The translations under genes and the position numbers were made by a program. Below the pieces are notes generated by a model. That model had not been told where the DNA came from, searched no databases, and saw only the letters and a program-made list of their open reading frames with translations. A DNA stretch of 64,000 bases from Pomacea canaliculata (Eukaryota; Mollusca; Gastropoda; Architaenioglossa; Ampullariidae): assembly GCF_003073045.1 (NCBI RefSeq), contig NC_037592.1, positions 13,882,384-13,946,383 on the forward strand. The letters run 5' to 3'. Shown piece after piece: positions 11,936-24,102 of the stretch. How positions within the stretch are numbered: position 1 is the first letter of the stretch; each line of letters starts with the position of its first letter.

Positions 11936-13135
11936 TTTCCTGAGTTTGAATTCGACTGGCGATACAATCTCAACTTTTCTTCTCCATGTATCTTGAATCA
12001 TTAATGAAATTGTTTTTACTCCTCGCTTTGTGTCTACAATTAGTGGAAGTATGTCTGACTGCAAACCTGTGTGCATGAGAGGGAAGACATCTGCCAAAAT
12101 GTCTGCGTGAGATGGTAGAGGTACTGAGAGTGTCATTAGCTAGAGAAAACAGCAATTGTAGGCTCTGGCCATCTTCACCTACACTTCGCGACACTTTTTC
12201 ACTTGAATTATAAGTTTCTATATTACCGCATACATTTTCTAGAGTTTTATTGGAGACAATAATGTGTACTAAAATTTTGTAGTCGCTCATATCATACAGA
12301 ACATTTTTTCTCTCTTGACACATTGAAAACACAAGGAAAGAAGAACTAAGAAAATCCCTTTTAGTGCTCAAGAATACTCAATTTTTTTTAAAGCTTGATA
12401 TGTTTCGAATGAACGGCATTTATATTTGTTTTATAACTGAAAACACTACCTTATCTACAAAAAGCCAACTTTAGGTTTTAATTAAAAAATGATCAAACTC
12501 TATGCAATGTTTATACCTTCTGCAAACAGGGTAAACTTATAGTGAAGAATATACACACTTCTGAATGTATATACCTCTACACGATGTTGTCATTTAACAA
12601 GCGGAGTGAGAAGTTTGAAAGTTTTGCTTTTTTTTTAAGTTATTAGTCTCAAAGATGTTTATACAAATGTGCCTCGTGTCTCTTTCTAACCTCATCTGTC
12701 TTCCACCTCCACTTTCCGGTGTTGTTGAATAAAATAACACGAGTTATCCCACACGACACAACTCACTCAACATAACATTACCATACTCGTCTTGTTCTGT
12801 GATCTCTTTATTCTTTATTAGATCGTTCGAAGTTCACACTTTTAGAACTTTAAAACAAGGTGCATCATGACATTTCTGCAGAAAATGCCTTTAGTCCTGG
12901 GGAAATTCTGTCAGCAGCGCTCCAACCTCTGACCTTTGACATCTGACATCACTGCTCCCTAGGGGGATTCATCTTCTGGTGGTGGTTGAAACCTTTTTAA
13001 CAATAAATCAGTTGTTTAAATAAGTTTAGATATTGTAGTGTTGTGCTTCAACTATACAAATTAAAACTCAACTACCAGACTGTGTAAACCTTTCGCCATG
13101 AAAGATCCCTTCCATGTAATGAAGTACTTAAGACA
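11936..13135. other. intergenic, unit 2 sulfatase 3' flank
   Basis: No gene seen. Largely collinear with 3913-4824 but with about 250 bp of extra sequence between about 12,370 and 12,640. Confidence 0.6.
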
Positions 13136-14140
13136 TTAACTCTTTACTTCTTTACAGGTACATTTCATCAATTTATCAAGAGCCCTGCGAATATTTTCGC
13201 TTCTTCACCTGGATACGAACCTGTGACTATTCTACCTGTAATGTGTCACCTCTCACAAACACTCACATACCGTTTGATTGACACTCTTTTGTTTTTCACC
13301 AAAGATACCGGGTATGGACCAGCTCCCCTCACTGCCCGCTTTGCTGTGAAAATATCTTCTTTCACATTTCTTTTTATATTCGACAGCGAATTAGTCTCGT
13401 GTTCACCGTTCGTCCCCTTAATCATATCGAAAATCAAGCCTTCAGCTGTAGTAACAGACAAACATATTTAGTACAGAACGTGTGGAAAATATGACAAAAT
13501 AAACTATTGTTATTACTACTAGTACTTATAGTGATAATCAACGTAATAATCATAATAATTCAAGAAAATCATCAATCAAAGATGATCCAATGAACTTCGT
13601 GCTCGGGTTCAGGAAGTAATCATTTTGGGGGAAGAGGGTGATAACAAAGTAGAAAAGACAAAGGCCGATGAAATGTGATGACTTACTGTATAGAACAGAC
13701 AGCGCCACCAACAGGCAGACAACGATGACCAGTCGCTGCATGTGGATCTCGAGGACAAACTACTGCAAGTGCGAGAAGAAAAGAGGAACTAAGCCAGTAT
13801 TCATCCACTTAGCCAACGTTCAGTATGATAACAGGAAGCCACAGACAAATAATTGTTGTATGTTGAATGAAAGAACACGTGACAGTGACAGTCTCAGTCT
13901 GTTGTCTTAGGTTGCTGTGTCCTGACACTGATGGTGTTCTACACAAACCTCTACTAAAACTGTCAATTCCGTAATGCAATTTACATAGATTTTTTTTTTA
14001 AATTTGAACTTATTTTCAACATTAGAAAAGTCAAGAGAATAACCAACTAAGAAATATCTAGCTTACCGTTTAGCCGCACACGAGAGAATCTTTAGAAATT
14101 AGAAGACGGTGAGCAGTGGTTGAAGTCTGAGTGATGATGC
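13136..14140 (-). CDS. small secreted peptide precursor P2 (copy 2, early stop)
   Basis: Same structure as P1: 5' UTR exon ending 14067, coding start 13741 with exon end 13687 (exon start 13762), mature exon 13445-13271, last exon 13194-13136. Signal peptide MQRLVIVVCLLVALSVLY. The mature exon is six bases shorter than in P1, by two in-frame losses, and its first residues (EGLIFDMIKGTNGE) differ sharply from P1 and P3. A T-to-A change converts the Leu codon after CTCKEVKS to TAA, so the third cysteine of the tail is lost. It may still make a peptide if the dibasic-flanked part is the active product, or it may be decaying. Confidence 0.5.
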
Positions 14141-14199
14141 CCGGGCCTCTGACTTAAATACAGTTTGGCTTCTTTGATGTAAAATTAATTCCCTCTAAT

Positions 14200-14847
14200 G
14201 GCGACTTGGCAGGTAGGGGAGGAGGTAACCCACACCTGTCGACTGTGCTACCTGACTATCACAAAAACATTTCTCCTCCAACTCGTATTGTGCATCCAAA
14301 GCTGCTTATGGTCTTTACAACTGTATTTCTTCATCCTGTCACAGGTGTAAGTCTGTCTTACTCAAGGTTGGGCAGACCGTCATGTAAAGGGAAGGAGCAG
14401 GTAAGGCGAAGACTTTGTTTGTATGTTTGTCAATATTTCATACTAAGCTAAACTAAAGATAAATAACATTAGGCTATAGGTACTGAGCAGAAGTAACATC
14501 TCACTGGATTGCATTATAAGTAGTGACTATATTTATCAACAATAGTGGCTCTTATAAAAGTAAACTGAAATAATAGTAAAATAAATTCTATTACTGTTAG
14601 TATGTTTGGAGCCACATCAAAGTAGCAAGTTCTCTTTGTGTGTTTACTTGCGTGATTGTTTGTCTGCATCCTAATTTACAAGACTAGCATGATTAACAGT
14701 CTGTTTTCTTCTTCCAGACGATATTTGTCAACAGGATGTCACGTGGAGGTTGTAACTATGACCACCCAAGTCTGGAGAAAACAGGGGCCGGGTGAACAGT
14801 TCTTCAAGCTGGATGCAGGTTCAAGTTGTCAGGATGACTATCAATGA
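14200..14847 (+). pseudogene. Q2, frameshifted copy of the short cysteine peptide exon
   Basis: Homologous to Q1/Q3. The second exon (14718-14847) has indels after DICQ that break the frame. The CNYDHPS part and the C-terminal SSCQDDYQ part now lie in different frames, and the frame used by Q1/Q3 stops early. The upstream segment lacks one base compared with Q1 and Q3. Confidence 0.4.
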
Positions 14848-14849
14848 AA

Positions 14850-16793
14850 TAATGAAAACTTAGCTGACTGACCATTGAAGGCTTTAGTTTGTACAAGTAT
14901 TATGTGAAAAATAAAAAAACAACTTTTAATTTAGCAGAGGTGCTAAAGGACTGTGGAGAAGAATAAAAGGTTATTAATACTGTGTGTCAGAAAATTTGAA
15001 GAATAATAATGGTTTAATAATGAGTGACATCATTAGTCATTGCTTACACTATTAAGAATTACTTTTTATTCAACAACTATCTATAATTTTAGTTAGTACT
15101 TAAGCCCATTTTTAATACGATTAAATGTATAAGGACATGCAAGTGGAATTTTTTTTAAAGAAAAAATTCACAAATGTTCAGAATGAGAGCGTCTGTGACA
15201 CACGTTAGGTCGTTTTTAAAGACTTATTTGCTCTCTTTTTGTATATATTATTTCTTTGCCCCTTCACCTTAACAGCTTTAGGGGGACCAGCCTCACCATG
15301 TTCTTTTTTTTCATTCTTGTAGTCCCTCGGGTTTTTGTTGTGTTTGTTGTCTGCTGAATACTCTGTGCTTTTAGTTGCGTTTGACTGTCGGTCTTCTGGA
15401 TTGTTTTCCAGAGTCTGTGCTCCATTGTTGTCTTCTTTATTGTCTAAAAACTCCAGATTTTCGTTTTTCTGGATTAATTCTCCACTTCCACCCAATTTTT
15501 CAACGCTTTTTGCTCTGTCGTCCATTGTCCAAGTAACATTCTCCCCACTGCTGTAGATTGTGCAACTATGTGAGACAACAAGCGGACTTGATCTTCTGGA
15601 CTCTCTATATAAGTTGTACCTGCTTGAATATTATTTTCCTAACTGTTTTACCACACAGCTTTACTAATGCCAGCTTCGTGATAGAAGTTTGTTTTCGTCA
15701 AAAATTCTTTCGCTGTCGTCTTTTCTTCTTTCTTTTTACATGCAGCGAGAGAAGGCGGTGAGTAAGAGAAGCGATGAATCGTAACTAAGCTCACTCGAGT
15801 AGTTAAATCTTTTTTCACAATGTCATCAGAAATTAAAAATAAATAATAAATAGAAAAGAAAGAAAGAAAGAAGGAGAGAGAGAAAGTATTTTTTTCCGTG
15901 TGAAGGCGACTAGATGTAACAGCTGCTTCGAGGCTCGTCTTCCTCTAATATGAATTATCCCGAAGAAAAAGACACGTGACTACCCAGTAGAATTGAAATC
16001 TTTACAGATATCCACAACAGCAGTTATGTATTTAGAAATTGGAGAAAGTATTTAACATAACCTGTCAAAAGTGTGAAATAGAATATGTGTGGAAGTCTAA
16101 AGACTGGGATTATACACATTAAAAAATTATTAACACAAAAGGGCGAAACTTAGTGATTAAATAGAGCAGTTTCATCTTTAGGTAAATAATTTTGTGGACA
16201 ATCATTTTAAAAAATTTTATTGGATGAGTAAACGTGGTCAAAGAACGCCACGCGTTTCAACGACAACAAACCGTAAGTGGTCCAACGTAATAGTTCGGAG
16301 GTCACCTCGATGCAAAAATCTCCAATGGTCGTCCATAAAGACAGTGGGCAACCGTGTCTGTCCTATCATGTACTCGTCTGTGTCCTTCTTCTCTCATAGA
16401 GACCGTTCCTTGATTCAGAATTTGCTTTATTATTATTTTAGGGAAATCTGTTATTTCCTGATTTATAAATGCAGCACGAGAGAAACACATTCGAAAAAGT
16501 ACGAAGATTTAATACTTTAAACAAAATCGGTAGATACGACATCAGTATAGGCATCATCTTGAAACTTTGGAAGGCTTATGGTTCTGAAACAATAATCAAA
16601 ACATATCTCAGCCACATCTGTTACACTCAAGACATGTTACTCTAGCCTCAGTTTTTATCAAGCCCCACCACCTTCAAGTCCCTGTCCAGACGAATAATAA
16701 AAATAATAAATAATGATGGAATAAATATTAGTAGACTACGTGGCAGGGAATTAAAACATATTCAATCAATGGCGAAACGTGCAAACATACACA

Positions 16794-16868
<75 letters not shown>

Positions 16869-17616
16869 CACACATGTGCGCTTGTAATTTATGATTCGCG
16901 ATTAAACGTGATTCGTGTTAAGATTAAAGGTTATTTTATCCATTGCATTGAAAACTGTAATGAGTATTGCCAGGTAGTAAACCACAATGTTTACTGTCTC
17001 TAGCACAAGGTCAGTGCAGTGGGCAGCAGTAAACAAGACATCAGGCTGCACATTTAGGCCAGTGAGTAAAGTTGCACCCTTCAGCTCCTTTTAGGCAATA
17101 AATTAAAAAATTTTCATAAGGTGAAGGTAAGAAAAGGCTGTCAGCACCTGTAAACAAAACGCTGCTATTTTTGTCCTCTATTAAAAGAAGGTTTAGGAAG
17201 TCTGATTATAATCAACACAGGAGTGGTGCAAGACGCAGGTTGTTTCTTCTTATTCTTGTCAAAATCTCTTCCGACGAGACTTGTCTGCAACTGCCTCATT
17301 GTTGTCACTTTATCTCCCCCTACTATGCCCGTGTGGTCAACGGCCCAAAAATGCTCTTAATATCTTCTGAGGAGAATAGCAGCAAATGTAAGAGAGGTGC
17401 CATGTGGATGTAAGAGTTCCAGGAAAGATGGACCCTCCCAATTATACCACTCCCCCTTGCATGTAGGCCTAAAGAAAGAACTGTCACATTTCGTTCAGTA
17501 GGAAGTTTAGTTGGTGTACACATGTGTCGCGTATTTAAACTTTTGTCATTCAACGCCTCACTCTTGCAACTTTTTTTTTTTTTGTAGATTAATACAGTTC
17601 GGATAAAGACTTGCTG
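14850..17616. other. repeat-unit body 2, non-coding
   Basis: Collinear with about 6590-9730 but with several deletions; for example, most of the stretch matching 6800-7290 and 8160-8290 is missing. No gene is supported. Confidence 0.6.
16795..16868. repeat. (GTCT)n microsatellite, unit 2
   Basis: Uninterrupted tetranucleotide repeat, the longest of the three homologous tracts. Confidence 0.95.
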
Positions 17617-17625
17617 AGTGCCCAA
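17596..17625. other. rearrangement junction between units 2 and 3
   Basis: Sequence matching the region near 9,730 stops after TAGATTAATAC. About 30 bases of unrelated filler follow, and then sequence matching the sulfatase 3' flank at about 12,003 resumes (AATGAAATTGTTTTTACTC). The net effect is loss of the sulfatase exons from unit 3. Confidence 0.7.
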
Positions 17626-18347
17626 TGAAATTGTTTTTACTCATCGCTTTGTGTCTACAATTAGTGGAAGCTTGTCTGACTGCAAACCTGTGTGCATGAG
17701 AGAGAACACATCTGACGTGAGATGGTAAAGTACTAAGAGTGTGATTAGCTAGAGAAAACAGCAATTATAGCCTCTGGCCATCTTCACCTACCCAATCCCC
17801 GAGGTTCTGCAAACAGGGTAAACTTATATTGGAGAATATACACACTTCTGAATGTATCTACCTCTACACGATGTTGTCATTTAACAAGCGGAGTGAGAAG
17901 TTTGAAAGTTTTGCTTTTATTTTGAGTTATTACTCTCAAAGATGTTTATACAAATCTGCTTCGTGTCTCTTTCTAACCTCATCTGTCTTCCACCTCCACT
18001 TTCCGGTATTGTTGAATAAAATAACACGAGTTATCTCACACGACACAACTCACTCAACATAACATTACCATACTCGTCTTGTTCTGTGATATCTTTATTC
18101 TTTATTAGATCGTTCGAAGTTCACACTTTTAGAACTTTAAAACAAGTTGTATCATAACATTTCTGCAGAAAACGCCTTTAGTCCTGGGGAAATTCTGTCA
18201 GCAGCGCTCCAACCTCTGACCTTTGACATCTGACATCACTGCTCCCTAGGGGGATTCATCTACTGGTGGTGGTTGAAACCTTTTTAACAATAAATCAGTT
18301 GTTTAAATAAGTTTAGAATTTGTAGTGTTGTGCTTCAACTATACAAA

Positions 18348-19440
18348 TTAAAACTCAACTACCAGACTGTGTAAACCTTTCATGAAAGATCCCTTCAATG
18401 TCATGAAGTACTTAAGACATAAACTCTTTACTTCTTTACAGGTACATTTCACCAATTCATCAAGAGCCCTACGAACATTTTCGCTACTTCACCTGGATAC
18501 GAACCTGTGACTATTCTACCTGTAATGTGTCACCTCTCACAAACACTCACATACCGTTTGATTGACACTCTTTTGTTTTCTGACACCAAAGATACCGGGT
18601 ATGGACCAGCTTTCCTGCTCACTACCCGCTTTGCTGTGAAAATATCTGCTTTCACCTTTCTTTTTATATTCGACAGCGAAGTCGGGTGTTCACCATTCGT
18701 CCCCGTAATCGATTTTAAAAGCAAGCCTTCAGCTGTAGTAACAGACAAACATATTTAGTACAGAACGTGTGGAAAATATGACAAAATAAACTATTGTTAT
18801 TACTACTAGTACTTATAGTCATAATCAACGTAGTAATTATAATAATGCAAGAAAATCATCAATCACAAATGATCCCATGAACTTCGTGCTCGGGTTCAGG
18901 AACTAATCATTTTTGGGGAGGAGGGTGATAACAAAGTAGAAAAGACAAAGGCCGATGAAATGTGATGACTTACTGTATGGAACAGACAGCGCCACCAACA
19001 GGCAGACAACGATGACCAGTCGCTGCATGGTGGATCTCGAGGACAAACTACTGCAAGTGCGAGAAGAAAAGAGGAACCAAGCCAGTATTCATCCACTTAG
19101 CCAACGTTCAGTATGATAACAGGAAGCAACAGACAAATAATTATTTATGTTGAATGAAAGAACACGTGTCAGTGACTGTCTCAGTCTGTGCTGTCTCAGG
19201 TTACTGTGTCCTGACACTGATGGTGCTCTACACAAACCTCTACTAAAACTGTCAATTCCGTAATGCAGTTTACATAGATTTTTTTTAAAATTTGAACTTA
19301 TTTTCAACATTATAAAAGTCAAGAGAATAACCAACTAAGAACTATCTAGCTTACCGTTTTGCCGAACAGAGAATTCTTTGCGGAGTATCTTCAGAAGTTA
19401 GATGGCGGCGAGCAGTGGTTGAAGTCTGAGTGATGATGCC
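18348..19440 (-). CDS. small secreted peptide precursor P3 (copy 3)
   Basis: Same structure as P1: 5' UTR exon ending 19355, exon 19050-18974 with ATG at 19028, mature exon 18732-18555, last exon 18468-18348 ending TAA. Signal peptide MQRLVIVVCLLVALSVPY. The mature exon is three bases shorter than P1, in frame, and starts EGLLLKSITGTNGEHPTSLS. Dibasic sites and the CTCKEVKSLC tail are kept. Acceptor of the last exon is TAG where the others have CAG. A TATA-like TGTATTTAAG lies upstream. No function is assigned. Confidence 0.6.
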
Positions 19441-19607
19441 CGGGCTCTCTGACTTAAATACAGTTTGGCTTCTTTGATGTAAAATTAATTCCCTCTAATG
19501 GCGATTTGGCAGGTAGGGGAGGGGGTAACCCACACCTGTCGACTGTGCCACCTGACTATCACAAAAACATTCTCTCCTCCCACTCGCATTGTGCATCCAA
19601 AGCTGCT

Positions 19608-20141
19608 TATGGTCTTTACAACTGTATTTCTTCATCCTGTCACAGGTGGTAAGTCTGTCTTACTCAAGATTGGGCAGACCCTCATGCATAGGGAGGGAGC
19701 AGGTAGATGCGAATACCTGTTTGTAATGCATTTTGATATTTCATACCAAGCTAAACTGAAGATAAGTAACATTAGGCTATAGAGTACTGAGCAGAAGTAA
19801 CATCTCACTGGATTGCATTCTAAGTAGTGACTATAGTTATCAACAATAGTGCTCTTATAAAAGTAAACTGAAACAATAGTAAAATAAATTCTATTACTGT
19901 TAGTATGTTTGAAGCCGCGAGTTTTTTTTTGTGTGTTTACTTGCGTGATTGTTTGTCTGCATCCTAATTTACAAGACTAGCATGATTGACAGTCTGTTTT
20001 CTTCCTCCAGACGATGTTTGTCAACTTAGGATGTCACGTGGAGGTTGTAACTATGACCACCCAAGTATGAGAAAACAGGGTCCGGGTGAACAGTTCCTCA
20101 AGCTAGATGCAAGGTCCAGTTGTCAGGATGACTATCAATAA
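19608..20141 (+). CDS. putative short cysteine-containing peptide gene Q3
   Basis: The second exon (20011-20141) reads DDVCQLRMSRGGCNYDHPSM, then RKQGPGEQFLKLDARSSCQ and DDYQ with a stop. Compared with Q1 it carries one extra codon and otherwise the same frame and stop. The candidate first exon reads MVFTTVFLHPVTG and ends at a donor GTAAGT. A true signal peptide is not evident. Confidence 0.35.
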
Positions 20142-20340
20142 AATAATGAAAACTTTGCTGACTGACTATCGTAGGATTTAGTTTGTACAAGCATTATGTA
20201 AAAAATAGAAAACAACTATTAATTTAGCAGAGCTGCTAAAGAAGCGTGGAGAAGAATGAAAGGTCGTTATTACCGTGTGCCAGAAAATTAAAAGAATAAT
20301 AGTGGTCTGAGTAATGAATGACATCAGTAGTCAACTGCTA

Positions 20341-21408
20341 TCGCGCCGTAGAGGACACCGGTGTGAGTTCAAGCGGCTTCTCAGGCTTGCGGGTCACCCA
20401 CCGGTGGGAGATGCATTGTTGTATTTTTTTAAGACACGTAGAACGCGTAAATAAGCGAATAAACAAGGGAGAAAACACGGGAACCTTCAGGACTTGTTCC
20501 TCCAACGATTGCTTCCCTTTAAAGGCTGAATAATTCAACCAATCATGTGTTTCATCGTTTTTTCTGCCACGTATAGTTTGTTTACACGTGAGCGCCATAT
20601 TGAAATTTTTTGGGTTCGCTCGATTTGACGTGGATTTGTACTCAAACAACAGAAAATGAGAAGAAAACAGTGAGTAATATTAAATTCTAATGTATATTCT
20701 AATAAAATATGATCTTTTTTGGTACTTTATGCTTGTATATATCATGTAAAAAATTGTCTTTAATTTCTGAGGTGTGACATTCCGATCGGGTTGTGAAATC
20801 TAAACATTTACTATCTTTCATGTGAGCTTACTACAAGAAATCAGAGCCTATAATTCTTCAAATTAACACCACGCAAATGTGTTTAAAATGCTCTTTTAAA
20901 CGGCGTATCATATATGTTTGTCATTTTTGTAGTTTAACAGATATAAATTTTTTAACACGGGTGAAAATTAGGCACTCGGTGCTCCATAGTGATTTTTTTT
21001 CGCGTCGCTCTGTACCTTCTTAGCGTACCGATAATAATATTATTAAATGCATCAATCTGATTTTTTTTTTGGACAAGAACAATGTTTAATCATTTCAAGT
21101 TTATATACAGTTATCAAAGTGTGATTCCTGTAGGTGTAACTTGTGCTAGCATGATATATTCTGTGCATCCCTGTGTGAAAAGTTTTTGAAAATTCAATTA
21201 CACCTACCTTATTTGCTTTGGATTACCAAAAAATTGACTATTCATACAGGATTCACGTAGGAATATTTTTGTTTTACTAAGTTCAATCTCTTATTATCAT
21301 TTGAAAATTTTTTTCTATTTCTTATAGTTATTTTTTAATGATTTTTTGAAAGCGGTGGATTTCCATCCGTACAGGGTAATGTAACCTAGTATAAGCCTTC
21401 CGGCGCGA
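20341..21408. mobile_element. non-autonomous DNA transposon-like element with short TIRs, TA flanks
   Basis: The left end is TCGCGCCG and the right end CGGCGCGA, a perfect 8-bp inverted repeat, each flanked by TA. Unit 1 has the uninterrupted site near 6,780 (AACTGCTACACAATG), so this is an insertion of about 1.07 kb. No transposase frame was recognised inside. A TA target duplication fits Tc1/mariner-like elements, but the TIR is too short to assign a family. Confidence 0.6.
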
Positions 21409-24047
21409 TAGAGGTAAACAATGTCGTGCAGACAACAGTGTCGCTGTCCTCATCGTTGAGTCTCGTTTCTGATTTCTTTTCACAAAAATATGCAAACTTC
21501 GTTTTCTTGTTCTTCTGACTAAACGAGGTCTCGCTTACTAGACTGCAAACTAGATACGCAGACATTATCATACATCTACGAACTGTTCTCTTGACGACAA
21601 AGTGTTTGCTGCAATGTCCTTTGTCAGAATACTAGTTGCTTACATACCTACATCTGTATGAACACATAGAATAATGTACAGTTGTCCAGTGCGTATGTAG
21701 GTATGTGGTCATGTGACTTGTGCTTCATGTGATGTCAGAAGAATGTCTGGGTCTTTGAATGGCGCTTAGTATTAATGGTGGCTAATTATTTACTACTTGC
21801 GAATTAAGGAAATAATTGGTATGTACACGTGTGAGAGAGGGTGACATAAGGTTAACTAGTCAGCACAGCGCGAATGGCCGAGCTGAACCTGTTGAGTGAG
21901 TAATATGTGTGTTGGTGTGTTTGTGTGTGTGTGTATAGATACTCTGCAATAGAATAAAAGAAGACGATTTGAATAAACTGTCGCTGGCCAGTGCTTCACT
22001 TCTATGGGAGACACTACAAATGGAGGGACACTACATGTAGGGGACTGGAGGCTGCTTCTTGTAGTGCCATCGGGTTTTTGTCGGGTTTGGTGTCTGCTGA
22101 CTACTCTGTGCTTTTACTGGCATTGGACTGTCACTCTTCTGGACTTTTTTCCAAAGTCTGTGTTCCATTGTCTTCTTTAATATCTAACGGTCACAAGCGT
22201 CATGTCTACTCCATCTAACTCCGGATTTTCGTTTTCTGGATTAATTCTTCACTTCCACGCGATTTTTCAATGCTTTTTGCTCTACCGTCCAGTTTCCAAG
22301 TAACACTCTCCCCACTGCTGTAGATTGTGCAACTATGTGAGACAACAAGCGGACTTGATTTTCTGACCTCTTATATAAATACAGTTGTACCTCTGTTTTA
22401 TGTATTTTCCTAACTGCCACTTTACTAATGCCACCTTCGTGATAGTCTTGTTTTTCATCTTCTTCGCCGTCGTCGTCTTTCTTCTTTTAGGTCAGCGAGA
22501 AAAGGCACGGTGACCCAGCAGAAGTGAAATCCGCCACCGACACGGAAGTTAAGTCTTTTTGTCATCAGATTTAGAAATTAAAAATCAATGGTAAATAAAC
22601 AAGAAAGAAAGAGAGGGAGAGATAAAAAGCATTTTTTTCTGTGTGGAGGCGAGTAAGTGTAACAGCTGCTTCGAGGCTCATCTTCCTCTAATATTATTTA
22701 TCCCGAATAAAAAGACACGTGATTCCCCAGTAGAATTGAAATCTGCACAGATGCCCCCAACACCAGTTAAGTATTTAGAAATTGAAAAAAGTATTTAACA
22801 TAATCTGTCAAAAGTGTGCAATAAAATATGTGTGGAAGTCTAAAGACCATCATTGTTATAAAGAATCTTGATGACTCCCGCTAATTACACCTTCGTAAAA
22901 TGGCTTTTCACACACTTGTCTGCAGAACAAAGAATAATGTCAAACAGCTTCTACATCGAGCATTATCCTTCTATGGATGAACAAGGAAAAGGATTTTGCT
23001 GGTGAAATCGGGTTTATGAGTTTATTTGTGCGTGTGCAAGCGTGTCAGTGTATGTAGCATGTGTAGACCCTTTGTAAACATTGCAAACTCCCACACCAGA
23101 TAGAGGTATGTGTGAGTACTAAACAGTAATGACTATTATTATTGTATTGTCACTGCAAAATCACAAACAGAAAATTGGGTATAAGTGATTTTGTTGTTGT
23201 ATACTCTGACTTCTGTTGGAACTTTTGAATTATAAATATTTATCTTCCAGACTGCGAATCACTTTGTTTTTCATGGTAGCAGACCATAATTTTCACGCAC
23301 TTTATTACCAAAAGGTGGTTGTGCTGGTGACTCAGGAGACAGCAGTCGCAAGCAGACTGGGATTATACCCGTTACAAAAGTGTTAACACAAAGTGGCGAA
23401 ACTACATGGTTAAATAGAACAGTTCCATCTTTAGGTAACTAATTTTGTGGACAATCATTTGTAACAATTTTATTGGATAAGTAGACATGGTCAAAGAACG
23501 CCATTAGTTTCAACGACAACAAACCGTAAGTGGTCCAACGTAATAGTTCGGAGGTCACATCGATGCAAATTTCTCCAAAGGTCGTCCATAAAGGCAGTGG
23601 GCAACCGTGTCTGTCCTTTCATGTACTCGTCTGTGTCCTTCTTCTCTCATAAAGACCGTTCCTTGATTCCGAATTTACTTTATTATTATTTTAGGGAAAT
23701 CTGTTATTTCTTGATTTATAAATGCAGCACGAGAGAAACACATTCGAAAAAGTACGAAGATTTAATACTTGAAACAAAATCGGTAGATACGATATCAGTG
23801 TATAGCATCATCTTGAAACTTTGGAAGGCTTATGGTTCTGAAACAAAAATCAAAACATATCTCAGCCACATCTGTTACACTCAAGACATGTTACTCTAGC
23901 CTCAGCTTTTATCAAGCCCCACCACCTTCCAGTCCCTGTCCAGACGAATAATAAAAATAATAAATAATGCTGGAATAAATATTAGTAGACTACGTGGCAG
24001 GGAATTAAAAACATATTCAATCAAGGCGAAACGTGCAAACATACACA

Positions 24048-24102
<55 letters not shown>
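24048..24102. repeat. (GTCT)n microsatellite, unit 3
   Basis: Third homologous tetranucleotide tract of the array. Confidence 0.95.

Noticed and set aside
15205-15525. 106-residue polar minus-strand frame (MDDRAKSVEKL...)
   Set aside because: Units 1 and 3 carry frame-breaking indels and stops in the same region; no known domain. Possibly an old mobile-element fragment, but unsupported.
20338-20649. 103-residue minus-strand frame inside the inverted-repeat element
   Set aside because: No transposase or DNA-binding motif recognised; compatible with chance in a non-autonomous element.
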